Assembly: GCF_007751035.1 (NCBI RefSeq) | Contig: NZ_CP036433.1 | Span: 6,491,001-6,555,000 of the forward strand | Reading direction: 5' to 3' | From: Lignipirellula cremea | GTDB taxonomy: Bacteria; Planctomycetota; Planctomycetia; Pirellulales; Pirellulaceae | DNA: 64,000 bases | Shown here: positions 55,025 to 64,000 of the stretch, piece by piece | Layout: the number at the start of each line of letters is the position of its first letter | How positions within the stretch are numbered: the stretch's first letter is position 1 | Notes under the pieces: model-generated | What the model was told of the DNA's origin: nothing | Seen by the model: only the letters and a program-made list of their open reading frames with translations | The model's database searches: none | Made by a program: the position numbers and the translations under genes

Positions 55025-56428
55025 TTAATCAAGCAGGTTGTCGGACTGGCGGACGTGGTCGGGGGCGACGATCGCTCCGCTGCGGCCGGAGCCGATGCGG
55101 CTGGCGGCGATCATGTTGCCGGAGCCAGAGCCGACCCAGCGGATGGCGGATTGCATCTGCTTGTTGGTCCGGCCGTCCAGGATGGTGCAGCCGGTGATAA
55201 GCGTGTCGCTGCAGTCTTCCAGGTACGCGCCGTGCGGCGCGCCTTCGAGCAGCTGGGATCCGGACAGGTTCACCCGGCGGCAGCGGATCAGTTCCAGCAA
55301 ACCTTGCCGGGGGATCGTCTGGGCGGCAGGCGTTTCGGCGTCGGGGCTTTCGGCGTCCTGGACCAGGAGTCCGCTCAGCGTGAGGCCGGTGCAGTCGACC
55401 GCCCGGATGCCGGTCGACTGTTTGCTGGTGGTGTAGTCGGGGTTGTGCGTCAGGCAGTTTCCGCCGAACACCACGTTGCCGCAATCTTCCAGCAGGACGT
55501 TCCGCACGTGGCCGCTGTAGATATGGTTCCCCTCGATCGTCACGCCCCGGGCGGACGTCATGTGGACATTGATTGCCTGGCTGCCAATCACGTTGCCGGA
55601 GATGGACCACATGCCGGTGGTGCGGCTGTGTTCGTCGGGACGGCCGATGAAGCGGATGTTGCATCCGTTGGGGCTGTAGGTCGCCTGGAGGGTGTTGCTG
55701 GAGATCGTCCCTTCGCGGACGCTGCCTTTTTCGCCCACATCGATGTAGATTTCGGCGGTCGCTACGTCGTCGGCGCCGGGGACCTTGAAGGTGCGGTTGT
55801 TGTTGTATTCGATATCGTTACCGGTGATCTGCAGGTTGCGGATCTCGCTGTTTTCGATCCGTACGCCGCCCAGCCGGTTGTAGCTGATATGGGAGCCGGT
55901 GATGTTCGCCTGGTGCAGATTGAGGTTGTCAAAATGCACGCCGATGCCGGTGTTGTGATAGAAGTGGCAATGGCTGATGATCAGGTTGCGGGCCCGTTGG
56001 GAGACATGCACGGCCGTGCGCACCTGGCGGATGAGCACGCCGGTGAGGGTCGCCTGCATGACGCCTTCGATCTGCACGCCGTCGGCTTCTTCATGGGCGC
56101 CTTGGATCTCGATGCCGTCGAGGGTGGGCATCCGTTCGCGGCGCCATTCGGCGGGACGGAAGCCGGTGGGATCGGCCGTGTTGGAGTGCGTGCCCAGCAG
56201 TCGCAGGGCCGGGCCGGGTCCGTTCATAATCAGCTTGGCGACGCCGCCGCTGCCGTTGATCGAGGTGCGGCCGACCTTGGCCAGATCGACCGTGATCGTG
56301 CGGGTAATCCGGTACTCGCCGCGGGGAAAGGTAATCACGCCGTCGCCGTCGGCAATCGCGTGTTCAATCGCATCGGAATCATCGGCCTGGCCGTCGCCAA
56401 CCGCGCCAAAATCACGTACGTCACTCAT
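55025..56428 (-). CDS. Parallel beta-helix (pectate lyase-like) protein
   Basis: A 467-residue protein with the opening DFGAVGDGQADDSDAIEHAI typical of the pectate-lyase-3/GH28-like superfamily, then GVITFPRGEYRIT and a long right-handed beta-helix (about 50-450) with many Asn-rich turns (ISGNVIGSQAINVH, IEGNHIYSGHV). No signal peptide is evident. Such folds act on polysaccharides or form phage/appendage-like fibres; without catalytic residues a precise role cannot be stated. It is a single gene near the end of the accessory region and appears to have normal chromosomal composition. Confidence 0.82.
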   Translation of the reverse strand: MSDVRDFGAVGDGQADDSDAIEHAIADGDGVITFPRGEYRITRTITVDLAKVGRTSINGSGGVAKLIMNGPGPALRLLGTHSNTADPTGFRPAEWRRERMPTLDGIEIQGAHEEADGVQIEGVMQATLTGVLIRQVRTAVHVSQRARNLIISHCHFYHNTGIGVHFDNLNLHQANITGSHISYNRLGGVRIENSEIRNLQITGNDIEYNNNRTFKVPGADDVATAEIYIDVGEKGSVREGTISSNTLQATYSPNGCNIRFIGRPDEHSRTTGMWSISGNVIGSQAINVHMTSARGVTIEGNHIYSGHVRNVLLEDCGNVVFGGNCLTHNPDYTTSKQSTGIRAVDCTGLTLSGLLVQDAESPDAETPAAQTIPRQGLLELIRCRRVNLSGSQLLEGAPHGAYLEDCSDTLITGCTILDGRTNKQMQSAIRWVGSGSGNMIAASRIGSGRSGAIVAPDHVRQSDNLLD

Positions 56429-56567
56429 GGTTAAAAAGCTCCAGTGCGGCTCGTTGCAGAAGGGCCCTATCGTACCATGGAGCCGCGGCGGAGGCTTGGG
56501 TTTCTCTGTGCGGAATGTGCAGAGGCGGGACGCGGTCTTGCGCAGGGAAAGGCGGCCGGCCTGGCGT

Positions 56568-57053
56568 TTAACGAAGCCACTGCTGGACGATCTCCAGAAC
56601 TTCTTCCCCTTCGAGCGTTTCGTGGGCGAGCAGGCTGTCGGCGATGGCGGCCAGGGCGGACCAGTTGGGCTCCTGGTCGAGCAGGCGGTAGACCTTGATG
56701 CTGGTCTGTTCCAGCAGGGCCAGACGTTTCTTTTCGTCGGCGATCAGCGGGGCGGCCGCTTCCCAGGCGGAGCGCCAGTCGGCGGCCCATTCGGGGACCA
56801 GGCCGGGATGGAACGGATCGCCGCTGTAGAGCATTTCGGCGGCGGGCCCGGCGAGCGAGACCAGGATCATTTTCTCCTGGTGCTGCCGGCGACTGAAGGT
56901 TCCGGGCGGCCATTCGACGCGGATCTCGGCGTGCCGCTGGGGGCCGTCGTCGCGATCCGGTTCGATTGTCACCATGCCGACCTGGGCGCCGACAAAGATC
57001 GCCATAAAGGCGTGGCCCGCTTCGTGATAAGCGGAGATTTCCGTTTCGTCCAC
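56568..57053 (-). CDS. Short HEAGH (M41-like) putative metalloprotease
   Basis: A 161-residue protein starting with GTG. Residues 10-14 read HEAGH, the zinc-binding motif of the FtsH (M41) peptidase family, and VSLAGPAAEMLYSGD at about 65 matches the corresponding FtsH segment (LAGRAAEE-like). A helical end contains YRLLDQEPNWSALAAIADSLLAHETLEGEEV, shorter than but similar to the FtsH tail. There is no AAA ATPase domain or membrane segment, so it is an isolated peptidase-like domain. Whether it cleaves proteins or binds metal only is unknown. Confidence 0.75.
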   Translation of the reverse strand: MDETEISAYHEAGHAFMAIFVGAQVGMVTIEPDRDDGPQRHAEIRVEWPPGTFSRRQHQEKMILVSLAGPAAEMLYSGDPFHPGLVPEWAADWRSAWEAAAPLIADEKKRLALLEQTSIKVYRLLDQEPNWSALAAIADSLLAHETLEGEEVLEIVQQWLR

Positions 57054-57140
57054 GCGAGTCCTGCGGAGGGAGTTGGAGGGGGAGGGGCGGCGATCTGGCC
57101 AGGCAATGCCGCCAGGGCAGCTGATACTTGTGTTCCGATC

Positions 57141-58223
57141 CTACGCGCCGATGTATTTGGCGTACAGGGTGCGGGCTTCGGCGATTTCTTCGGTGCCGCC
57201 GATGATGGCCCGGCCGTCGGGGAATACGGTGATCAGGTAATCGTCGATGGCGAACCGCAGCAGGAATTTGTTCCGGCTGACCTTGCCGACGCCTTCGAGC
57301 TTGGCGGCCAGGTGTTCCAGCGACAGGGCTTCGCGATCGGGGAAGCTAAGCTGGACGGCGTTTCGCCCACACAGAATGGCGGTCTGGCTGCCGCGGCGGC
57401 CTTCCAGCCAGGGGAAGTCACGACCCTGGCAGGCGTCGCAGGCCTGGTTGTTCTGCAGCAGGTCAAGCTTCAGCTGACGGTACTGGTTGGCCCACAGGTC
57501 GAAGTACAGCAGCTGGCGGTTCACGGCCTGCCGGTTGCCGGACAGGATTTTGATCGCCTCGGTCGCCTGGATGGAGGCGATCACGTTGATGATGGTCGCC
57601 AGGATGCCGGCCGAGTCGCAGGTGGCGGTGGTTCCCGGCGCCGGCGGCTCCGGATGGACGCAGCGCAGGCAGGGCGTTTCGCCCGGCAGGATCGTCATCG
57701 ACTGGCCGTCGGCCCCGATACAGCCCCCGTAGACCCAGGGCAAGTTGAACTTCAAGGCGGCGTCGTTCAGCAGGAAGCGGGTCTCAAAATTATCGGTGCC
57801 GTCGAGCAGCAGGTCGACGCCATCAACCAGCGCGCCGATATTGGTGTGGTCGACATCGGCCACGACCTCTTCGATTTCAATCGCCGAATTAATCTTCCGC
57901 AACCGGGCGGCGGCGGCCACTGCTTTGGGCAAACCGGCGGCTACATCGGCTTCGTCGTACAGGACCTGACGCTGCAGGTTGTTCATCTCCAGGAAGTCGC
58001 GATCGACGATCCGCAAAAAGCCGACGCCGGCCCGCGCGAGTGTGTTGGCCAGGACGGAACCCAGGGCTCCACAGCCGCAGAGCAGTACGCGACTTTGCTG
58101 CAGGCGCTGCTGGCCGTCCTCGCCCAGGGGGCCAAATCGCATCTGGCGGGCATAGCGGGAAAGATCAGAATTGGGGCTGTTCACAACGACCGATCGAGAA
58201 ACGATGAGAGAAATTAACCCCAT
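57141..58223 (-). CDS. ThiF/MoeB/HesA-family adenylyltransferase
   Basis: A 360-residue E1-like enzyme that activates the C-terminus of a ubiquitin-like sulfur carrier with ATP. The core is YARQMRFGPLGEDGQQRL, GCGALGSVLANTLARAG (nucleotide loop), DRDFLEMNNLQRQ, DGTDNFETRFLLND and the catalytic-Cys segment GTTATCDSAG. Zinc cysteines are CLRC and CDAC. About 90 extra residues follow the E1 domain (after SQTAILCGRN) and are unusual for MoeB. The partner carrier (ThiS or MoaD) is not in the window. ATG at 58223 is preferred over TTG at 58226. Confidence 0.92.
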   Translation of the reverse strand: MGLISLIVSRSVVVNSPNSDLSRYARQMRFGPLGEDGQQRLQQSRVLLCGCGALGSVLANTLARAGVGFLRIVDRDFLEMNNLQRQVLYDEADVAAGLPKAVAAAARLRKINSAIEIEEVVADVDHTNIGALVDGVDLLLDGTDNFETRFLLNDAALKFNLPWVYGGCIGADGQSMTILPGETPCLRCVHPEPPAPGTTATCDSAGILATIINVIASIQATEAIKILSGNRQAVNRQLLYFDLWANQYRQLKLDLLQNNQACDACQGRDFPWLEGRRGSQTAILCGRNAVQLSFPDREALSLEHLAAKLEGVGKVSRNKFLLRFAIDDYLITVFPDGRAIIGGTEEIAEARTLYAKYIGA

Positions 58224-58512
58224 CAATTATCGTCGCCCCACGCCTGCAGGCAAGACAGGACCGATCCGGCGCGGCGGCAATTGTGGCATCCGCCTGGCAA
58301 GGATGGCAAATCGCGGTGCGCGGGCGTCGATGTTTTCCGTCGCAGGAAATCGCAATTTTGATCTGAGAGAAGATACTTTGAGGCGTTTGAAAACGGCACA
58401 AAGAAACGCGTTCCCGAACGCGGGGAAGTCGGCTGGCTGCGCCCCCTCGAATGGCGCTTTTTTGAGCGTTTTCGAGCTTTTTCATGCTGCCGAGTCCCCG
58501 AAGACTTGCGTT

Positions 58513-58541
58513 TCAAACACTTGTTTAATACGATTGTTTGA
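58513..58541 (+). promoter_or_regulatory. Inverted repeat upstream of TetR gene
   Basis: TCAAACA (58513-58519) and TGTTTGA (58535-58541) form a perfect 7-bp inverted repeat separated by 15 A+T-rich bases that could carry a -10 element (TAATAC). It is a likely operator for the TetR-type regulator encoded 29 bases downstream. Confidence 0.55.
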
Positions 58542-58569
58542 GGTGAGTTTTCTGACGAGGACGGACGGT

Positions 58570-59256
58570 ATGGCGACACAATCGGACATCGAAACGACCC
58601 GGGAGCGGATGCTCCTGGCGGCAGGACCCGTTTTTGCAGAAAAGGGATACCACGGCGCCACCGTTCGCGATCTGTGCAAGGCGGCCGGAGTGAACGTCGC
58701 CAGTGTTAACTATCATTTCGGCGACAAGTTAAGGCTGTATATCGAAACGGTGAAATTGGCGCAACGTTCCCGCGCGAAGAACGCCAGCTATCCGGTCTGG
58801 TCGGTCGAGACCCCGCCCGAGGAGAAGCTGCGCGGATTTATTGGCACACTGATGGCCCGCATGCTGGCTCCCAGCGACCAGCCCTGGCAATCCCGCCTGA
58901 TGATGCGCGAGATTCTGCAGCCGACGGAAGCGTGCCGGGAACTGGTAGCGGAGCAGTTCCGTCCCCAGTTTGAGGCGCTGCTGGCGATCCTGCGCGAGCT
59001 GGCTCCCGCAGGGACGCCGCTGCGTGCGTTGCGGCAGATGGGCTTCAGCGTGGTCGGCCAGTGCCTGCACTACCGGTTTGCTGGCGAAGTCGTTTCCTTG
59101 CTGACGCCGCCGCGGGAGTATCAAAAGTATTACGGGGTGGACGCCCTGGCTGATCAAATTACGCAATTCAGTTTACGCGCCGTACGCACCTGGTCCGCTG
59201 CCGACGAGAACGGCCAGGCCTGCGATGCGGCGCCCTCTTCGGAGACCCTGGCATGA
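58570..59256 (+). CDS. TetR family regulator (CecR/YbiH-like)
   Basis: A 228-residue regulator. The helix-turn-helix is at residues 8-56 (MLLAAGPVFAEKGYHGATVRD, then AAGVNVASVNYHFGDKLRLY). The C-terminal part, with LGQCLHYRF-like residues and a YGVDALADQI end, fits the CecR/DUF1956 type of effector domain. It overlaps the adaptor gene by four bases, so it controls its own efflux operon, probably by repression relieved by a drug or metabolite. The frame upstream of 58570 lacks coding character. Confidence 0.93.
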   Translation: MATQSDIETTRERMLLAAGPVFAEKGYHGATVRDLCKAAGVNVASVNYHFGDKLRLYIETVKLAQRSRAKNASYPVWSVETPPEEKLRGFIGTLMARMLAPSDQPWQSRLMMREILQPTEACRELVAEQFRPQFEALLAILRELAPAGTPLRALRQMGFSVVGQCLHYRFAGEVVSLLTPPREYQKYYGVDALADQITQFSLRAVRTWSAADENGQACDAAPSSETLA

Positions 59257-60590
59257 GAGAACGTTCGTCGATTCTCAACGAAGCGTTGCGCATCCTGCTC
59301 CCGCTGATTCTGCTTGGCGCGGGGGTGCTGGGCTTTATGTTTCTCTTGTCAATGCGGGCTCAAAGCACCGAACAGGCGCCGGCGCAGCTGCCTCCTTTGG
59401 TTTCCACGGCGGTCCTCACGCCGCACACGGGCGTGCTTGATATCGACCTGGGCGGCGAAGTTTCCCCTTTCCGGGAGGTGGTGCTGGCGACCGAAGTGGC
59501 CGGCAAGGTCATCCTCAAAACGGAACTTTGCGAAGCGGGCGTTTATGTCGAAGCGGGCGAACTGCTGTGCGAGATCGACTCGTCCGATTACCTGCTGGAA
59601 ATTGAAAAGCTGAAGATTGAGCTGCAGCAAGCGGCCGATCTGATTACCGAGCTGGCCCGTGAAACAGAGAACGCCCAGAAACTGCAGCCGATCGTCGCTC
59701 GCGATGTCGAGCTGCAGCAAGGCGAGGTGCGGCGGCTGGAACGGCTGGGGAACGTGGTCAGTCCCTCCGATGTCGACACGGCCCGTCGGGGGCTGGTGGC
59801 GGCGGAGAACTCCTATCAAACGATGCTCAACCAGATCAGCCTGTTGACGGCGCGGAGCTTACGGCTGGAATCGGCCCGTCGGCTGGTTCAAAAGCGGCTG
59901 GAACAGGCCCAGCTGGACCTGGATCGGTGCCGGATCACGGCCCCCATTTCCGGCGTGGTGGTGGAGGAGAACGTCGAAGAGAACACCTATGTGCAGAAAG
60001 GGGCGTCCATGGTTGCGATCGACGACACCTCGGCGGTCGAAGTCAAAGTCCGGCTGAGGATGGAGGAGCTGAACTGGGTGCTGAAACAGGAAGGCCGCCG
60101 TCCTGAGCGGAAGTCAGGCCAATCGTATCAGCTGCCGCAAACTCCGGCCACCATCAGCATGGTTCTCGACGGAGTGACGTACACCTGGCAGGGCGTGCTG
60201 ACGCGTTTCGACGGCATCGGCCTCGACAAGCAGAACCGCACGATTCCCTGCGTCGTGCTGGTGTCGCAGCCGACGGCTGTACAAAGCGACGTCGACCGCG
60301 AGTTCAATCATGGACCCAGCGCCCTGGTGCGCGGCATGTATGTCAATGTGGCGTTGCACACACGGCCGCAGACAACCTTGCTGCGGGCGCCCCAGGTGGC
60401 GGTCAAGCCGAACGGCAAAGTGCAGCTGCTGGAAAACGGCGAGGTGCATTTCCGTTCCGTCAACGTGGCGGGACGCGACGGCGACTATCTGCTGCTGGAG
60501 CCGACCGACGGACTCAAAGCGGGCGATAAAGTGATTGTGACGCCGCTGTCGAATGTCCACGATGGGCTTGTCGTGCGGGAGGCGCTATGA
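59253..60590 (+). CDS. RND efflux periplasmic adaptor subunit
   Basis: A 445-residue membrane-fusion protein of the HlyD/AcrA type. Residues 8-32 are the membrane anchor. The order is barrel-sandwich halves (GEVSPFREVVLATEVAGKVI and RCRITAPISGVVVEENVEE) around a coiled coil (about 105-225), then a beta-barrel and C-terminal domain. It links the inner-membrane pump to an outer-membrane channel, which is not encoded here. Both ends overlap neighbours by four bases, giving a tightly coupled TetR-adaptor-pump operon. Confidence 0.93.
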   Translation: MRERSSILNEALRILLPLILLGAGVLGFMFLLSMRAQSTEQAPAQLPPLVSTAVLTPHTGVLDIDLGGEVSPFREVVLATEVAGKVILKTELCEAGVYVEAGELLCEIDSSDYLLEIEKLKIELQQAADLITELARETENAQKLQPIVARDVELQQGEVRRLERLGNVVSPSDVDTARRGLVAAENSYQTMLNQISLLTARSLRLESARRLVQKRLEQAQLDLDRCRITAPISGVVVEENVEENTYVQKGASMVAIDDTSAVEVKVRLRMEELNWVLKQEGRRPERKSGQSYQLPQTPATISMVLDGVTYTWQGVLTRFDGIGLDKQNRTIPCVVLVSQPTAVQSDVDREFNHGPSALVRGMYVNVALHTRPQTTLLRAPQVAVKPNGKVQLLENGEVHFRSVNVAGRDGDYLLLEPTDGLKAGDKVIVTPLSNVHDGLVVREAL

Positions 60591-63500
60591 GGTCGTTGAT
60601 CCGCTGGGCCGTAGGAAACGGACCCGGCATGAACCTGCTGATGTTCGCCGTGCTGGTGGTCGGCGCGCTCGGCATGTACATGATGCGCCGGGAAGTGTTC
60701 CCCGAGTTTGAACTGGAGATTGTGCTCGTCACGGTCGTTTACCCGGGCGCCAGTCCCGAAGAAGTCGAACAGGGGATCTGCCAGAAACTGGAAGAATCGG
60801 TCAGGGCGATCGATGGCATCAAAAAGCAGACGGCCGTCGCCCGCGAAGGCTCCGGCTTTATCATTCTAGAGATTGACCCTAGCGTTCCTGACGTTGACAA
60901 AATCCTGAACGAGGTCCGTTCCGAGGTCGAACGCATCCCCAACTTCCCGCCGGAGCTGGCGGAGGATCCCAGTATCCAACAGGTCACCTTTCGCAGCTCG
61001 GCCATCAAGGTCGGTCTGCTGGGGCCGTCGACGCCGTTGCCCGACGATCCGGCCCGCCGCAAGGAAGCGATCCGCAACCGCGAATGGGAATTGCGAGCCG
61101 AAGCGGAACGCCTGCGCGAAGGTCTGCTGGCGCTGGACCACGTTTCCCAGGCGGAAATCGCTTCGCCCAAGGCGTTCCAGATTGATATTGAAATCTCCGA
61201 AGACGACCTGCGCAAGTATGGCCTGGGCTTATCCGATATTGCCCGGCTGGTCCGCCGTGAGAATATTGAAATGCCGGGCGGCAACCTGCGCAGTGAAGGG
61301 GAAGAGCTGCTTCTTCGCGGCAAAAACAAACGTTTGACCGGGTCTGAAATTGGCCAGATCCAGGTGCTCTCCGGCAGCGGCGGTTCCGACGCCCTGACGC
61401 TGGGCGAACTGGCCGTGGTGCGCGACGGATTTGAAGACGTCGCTTCGCTGCACCAGATCGACGGCCGCGACGGCCTGGTGATCTCGATCGACCGCACCGC
61501 CGATGAAGACTTGTTCAAATTGACCGACGACGTAAAAGAGTTTGTCGCCAGCGCCGTGGCGCCGCCCGGTTATGAACTGCGTATCTGGAATGACCAGTCG
61601 ATCGATGTCCGCGACCGGATGGATATGCTCATCCGCAACGGCGTGACCGGTCTGATCCTGGTGTTCCTGGTGCTGACTGTTTTTCTCGATGTGAAGCTGG
61701 CGTTCTGGGTCGCCTTTGGGATTCCCGTTTCCATGCTGGGATCGGGGGCGCTGCTTTTTTATACCGGTCAAACGCTCAACATGCTGTCGATGTTCGCCTT
61801 TTTAATGGCGCTGGGCATTGTGGTCGATGATGCGATTGTGATCGGCGAGAATATTTACCGGCACCGGGAGATGGGGAAGAACCATCTCAAGGCGTCGATC
61901 GACGGCGCGTGCGAAGTGTTGCCCTCGGTGATGGCTTCCGTCACGACCACGGTGATCGCCCATTTGCCGCTGATGTTTGTCTCCGGCGTGATGGGGAAAT
62001 TCATCGCGGTGATGCCAGCGGCCATTATCGCCATGCTGCTGATTTCGCTGGCGGAAAGCACCTTTGTGTTGCCCTGCCATCTGGCCCATAAGGATAACCT
62101 GTTTCTGACGCTGGTCGGCAAGTTTCTGTATCCCGTTCGCTTTCTCCACACGTTGCTGGTCTGGGTCAACAGGATCGCGACGGGCTGGATGGAGAAGTTC
62201 ATCGAAACGATTTACGCGCCCGTGTTGAGCTGGAGCCTGAAGAACGCCTGGACGGTCGTCGCCGGCTCGCTGGCCCTGATTTTTCTCTCGTTCGGTCTGA
62301 TTCCTTCGGGCCTCACGCCATGGATCATTTTCCCCAAACTGGATGGCCGCGAGATCGAAGCGGCGGTGACCTTTCCCGACGGTTCGCCCATGGCCCTGAC
62401 CGACGACGCCACCCGGCGCCTGGAGCAGGTGATTGGCGAGATCGATGAAGAGTACAAGAAAACGCACGACGGCCAGTCGCTGCTGCTGGTCCGTTATCGC
62501 AGCGTCGGCGAAATGACGTCGAGCGCCCCGGGCCCTTCCGATTCCCGTTCCGGCGGGCATCTGGGCAAGGTCAGCGTCGAACTGGTTTCTCCTACCGAGC
62601 GGGATCTCACCAGCCAGCAACTGACAGAAATGTGGCGTGAACGCTCGCCCCAGATCATTGGCGCCGAGACGGTGCTGTTTGCCGCTCCTGCGATGGGACC
62701 CGGCGGCAACGCGGTCGAGTTCAAACTGCTGGCGCCGACGGACCAAAGCGAATACCTGGAAGAAGCGGTGGAGATGTTCAAAACGGCTCTTCGCGAATAC
62801 CCGGGCAATGGCGTGGTCGATGTCGACGACGACTCCCGTCCCGGCAAGACCGAGCTGCAGTTCACGCTGAACGATCGAGCGAATGCGTTAGGCATTTCGC
62901 TGGCCGATGTGACGGAAACGGTGCGTGCCGCCTACTACGGCGAGGAAGTGATGCGTCTGCAGCGGGGACGGCACGAAGTCAAACTGATGGTGCGTTACCC
63001 GGCCGAGGATCGTCGCTCGCTGGTCGAGCTGCAGAATCTTCGCGTGCGGACCGCCGCAGGGGCCGAGTTGCCGCTGACCGAACTGGCCAACATTACGGTC
63101 GATCGCGGGCCGTCTGAAATCAACCGCGTGAACCAGCAGCGGTCGATCACCGTGTCGGCCGATGTCGTCCAGGGAAAGGCGACCGGCTTTGAGGTGGTGC
63201 AGTATCTCAAACGGGAGATTGAGCCGCGTCTGTCCAAGGAGTTCCCCGGCGTGCGCGTGCGGTGGGAAGGCCAGGCCGAACAGCAGCAGGAATCGATGAG
63301 CAGCCTGGGCATCGGCTTTCTGATCGCCATGTTCGCCATGTATGTGCTGCTGTCGTTTGAGTTCCAGTCGTACCTGCAGCCGCTGCTGATTATTTCGATC
63401 ATCCCGTTCGGCGCCGTCGGCGCGCTGATTGGGCATCTGGTGATGGGGCTGCCCGTGACGTTGTTCAGCGTGTTTGGTCTGGTCGCGCTGGCCGGCGTGG

Positions 63501-63913
63501 TGGTGAATGATTCGATCGTGCTGATCGACTTTATCAACGCCAAGCTGGCCGAAGGTCTGCCGCTGAACGAAGCGCTGGTGGAGGCCGGGAAACGCCGTTT
63601 CCGGCCGGTGTTTTTGACGTCGCTGACGACGGTCGCCGGCCTGCTGCCGATGCTGACGGAAACTTCGTTCCAGGCCCAGTTGCTGGTGCCGATGGCGACG
63701 AGCCTGTGCTTTGGCCTGATGCTGGCGACCGTGATGGTGCTGGTGCAGGGACCGGTGTTTTATTCGATCTACGCCAACGGCGTCGCTCTGTTCGGCTTCA
63801 CGGTTGAAACAGAGGAGGAAGACACGCCTGCCTCCCCCGACGAAACCGAATTGCCGCCGGCCCGACGCAAAGAAGTCGTGGAAGTCGAGTATCTGGGAGA
63901 TAGTAAAGGGTAG
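60587..63913 (+). CDS. RND-family efflux pump permease
   Basis: A 1108-residue proton-driven inner-membrane pump of the AcrB/HAE superfamily with two repeats of six membrane helices and two large periplasmic loops. The key segment GIVVDDAIVIGENIYRHREM (helix 4, acidic pair) and the duplicate VVVNDSIVLIDFIN in the second half carry the family's proton-relay pattern, and YPGASPEEVEQ near residue 48 is also typical. About 30 acidic/Pro-rich residues at the C-terminus are extra. Substrate range cannot be read from the sequence. The partner outer-membrane channel is not in the window. Confidence 0.95.
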   Translation: MRSLIRWAVGNGPGMNLLMFAVLVVGALGMYMMRREVFPEFELEIVLVTVVYPGASPEEVEQGICQKLEESVRAIDGIKKQTAVAREGSGFIILEIDPSVPDVDKILNEVRSEVERIPNFPPELAEDPSIQQVTFRSSAIKVGLLGPSTPLPDDPARRKEAIRNREWELRAEAERLREGLLALDHVSQAEIASPKAFQIDIEISEDDLRKYGLGLSDIARLVRRENIEMPGGNLRSEGEELLLRGKNKRLTGSEIGQIQVLSGSGGSDALTLGELAVVRDGFEDVASLHQIDGRDGLVISIDRTADEDLFKLTDDVKEFVASAVAPPGYELRIWNDQSIDVRDRMDMLIRNGVTGLILVFLVLTVFLDVKLAFWVAFGIPVSMLGSGALLFYTGQTLNMLSMFAFLMALGIVVDDAIVIGENIYRHREMGKNHLKASIDGACEVLPSVMASVTTTVIAHLPLMFVSGVMGKFIAVMPAAIIAMLLISLAESTFVLPCHLAHKDNLFLTLVGKFLYPVRFLHTLLVWVNRIATGWMEKFIETIYAPVLSWSLKNAWTVVAGSLALIFLSFGLIPSGLTPWIIFPKLDGREIEAAVTFPDGSPMALTDDATRRLEQVIGEIDEEYKKTHDGQSLLLVRYRSVGEMTSSAPGPSDSRSGGHLGKVSVELVSPTERDLTSQQLTEMWRERSPQIIGAETVLFAAPAMGPGGNAVEFKLLAPTDQSEYLEEAVEMFKTALREYPGNGVVDVDDDSRPGKTELQFTLNDRANALGISLADVTETVRAAYYGEEVMRLQRGRHEVKLMVRYPAEDRRSLVELQNLRVRTAAGAELPLTELANITVDRGPSEINRVNQQRSITVSADVVQGKATGFEVVQYLKREIEPRLSKEFPGVRVRWEGQAEQQQESMSSLGIGFLIAMFAMYVLLSFEFQSYLQPLLIISIIPFGAVGALIGHLVMGLPVTLFSVFGLVALAGVVVNDSIVLIDFINAKLAEGLPLNEALVEAGKRRFRPVFLTSLTTVAGLLPMLTETSFQAQLLVPMATSLCFGLMLATVMVLVQGPVFYSIYANGVALFGFTVETEEEDTPASPDETELPPARRKEVVEVEYLGDSKG

Positions 63914-64000
63914 TTGTTGTTCTTGGTTCTTTGTTGGTGGTTCGGGATCAGGGACGTGCGACGGATGGCTGGCTGATATGGATTGACCGTTGGGAGCAGA
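63914..64000. other. Right edge, no feature
   Basis: The last 87 bases after the pump gene have no recognisable gene or terminator. Confidence 0.6.

Overview
The window looks like chromosomal DNA of a planctomycete, most likely Pirellulales/Pirellulaceae. That placement is inferred from gene content: glycine-rich cell-surface proteins, secreted sulfatase and carbohydrate esterase genes, a G8/beta-helix protein, very large multihaem c-type cytochromes next to an aa3-type oxidase, planctomycete-type hypothetical proteins, and high G+C. No rRNA or phylogenetic marker was compared.

Bases 1-17600 hold a long plus-strand respiratory cluster. It contains an octahaem PDZ-containing cytochrome, two secreted cupredoxin-like proteins, a dihaem cytochrome, oxidase subunits II, I, III and IV, haem A and haem O synthases, an ABC transporter pair and a SCO copper chaperone. 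The electron carriers, oxidase and assembly factors sit together, and several starts overlap the preceding stop by four bases. Subunit I carries the YSHP signature of A2-type haem-copper oxidases. Subunit III has a coiled-coil insertion of about 245 residues.

Bases 17600-42500 are mostly single genes and short operons: a chemosensory CheW/CheR-TPR pair, a secreted glycosidase-like protein, a glycine-rich surface protein, a SnoaL-like secreted protein, an AI-2E-type permease, two TPR proteins, fliW-csrA, a pirin/HxlR divergent pair, a second csrA, a MauG-like peroxidase with a beta-propeller protein, purC and an ArnT-like glycosyltransferase. A tRNA-Pro(CGG) closes this part.

Bases 42550-55000 are accessory DNA. 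A BlaI/BlaR1 pair is followed by a G8-domain beta-helix protein, a sulfatase and a sialate O-acetylesterase that is cut off. The cut is made by a reversed tyrosine-recombinase gene, which is itself split by a complete IS66-family element with 8-bp target duplications. Directly beyond, on the plus strand, lies the most interesting object: an integron gene-cassette array. Four 90-91 bp attC sites flank three small lower-GC genes, one SUKH-like immunity protein, one Imm35-like protein and one zinc-ribbon protein. No IntI-type integrase is visible; the adjacent recombinase lacks the IntI-specific insertion.

Bases 55000-64000 return to ordinary genes: a secreted-type beta-helix protein, a short HEAGH (M41-like) protein, a ThiF/MoeB-like E1 enzyme, and a TetR-adaptor-RND pump efflux operon with four-base overlaps.
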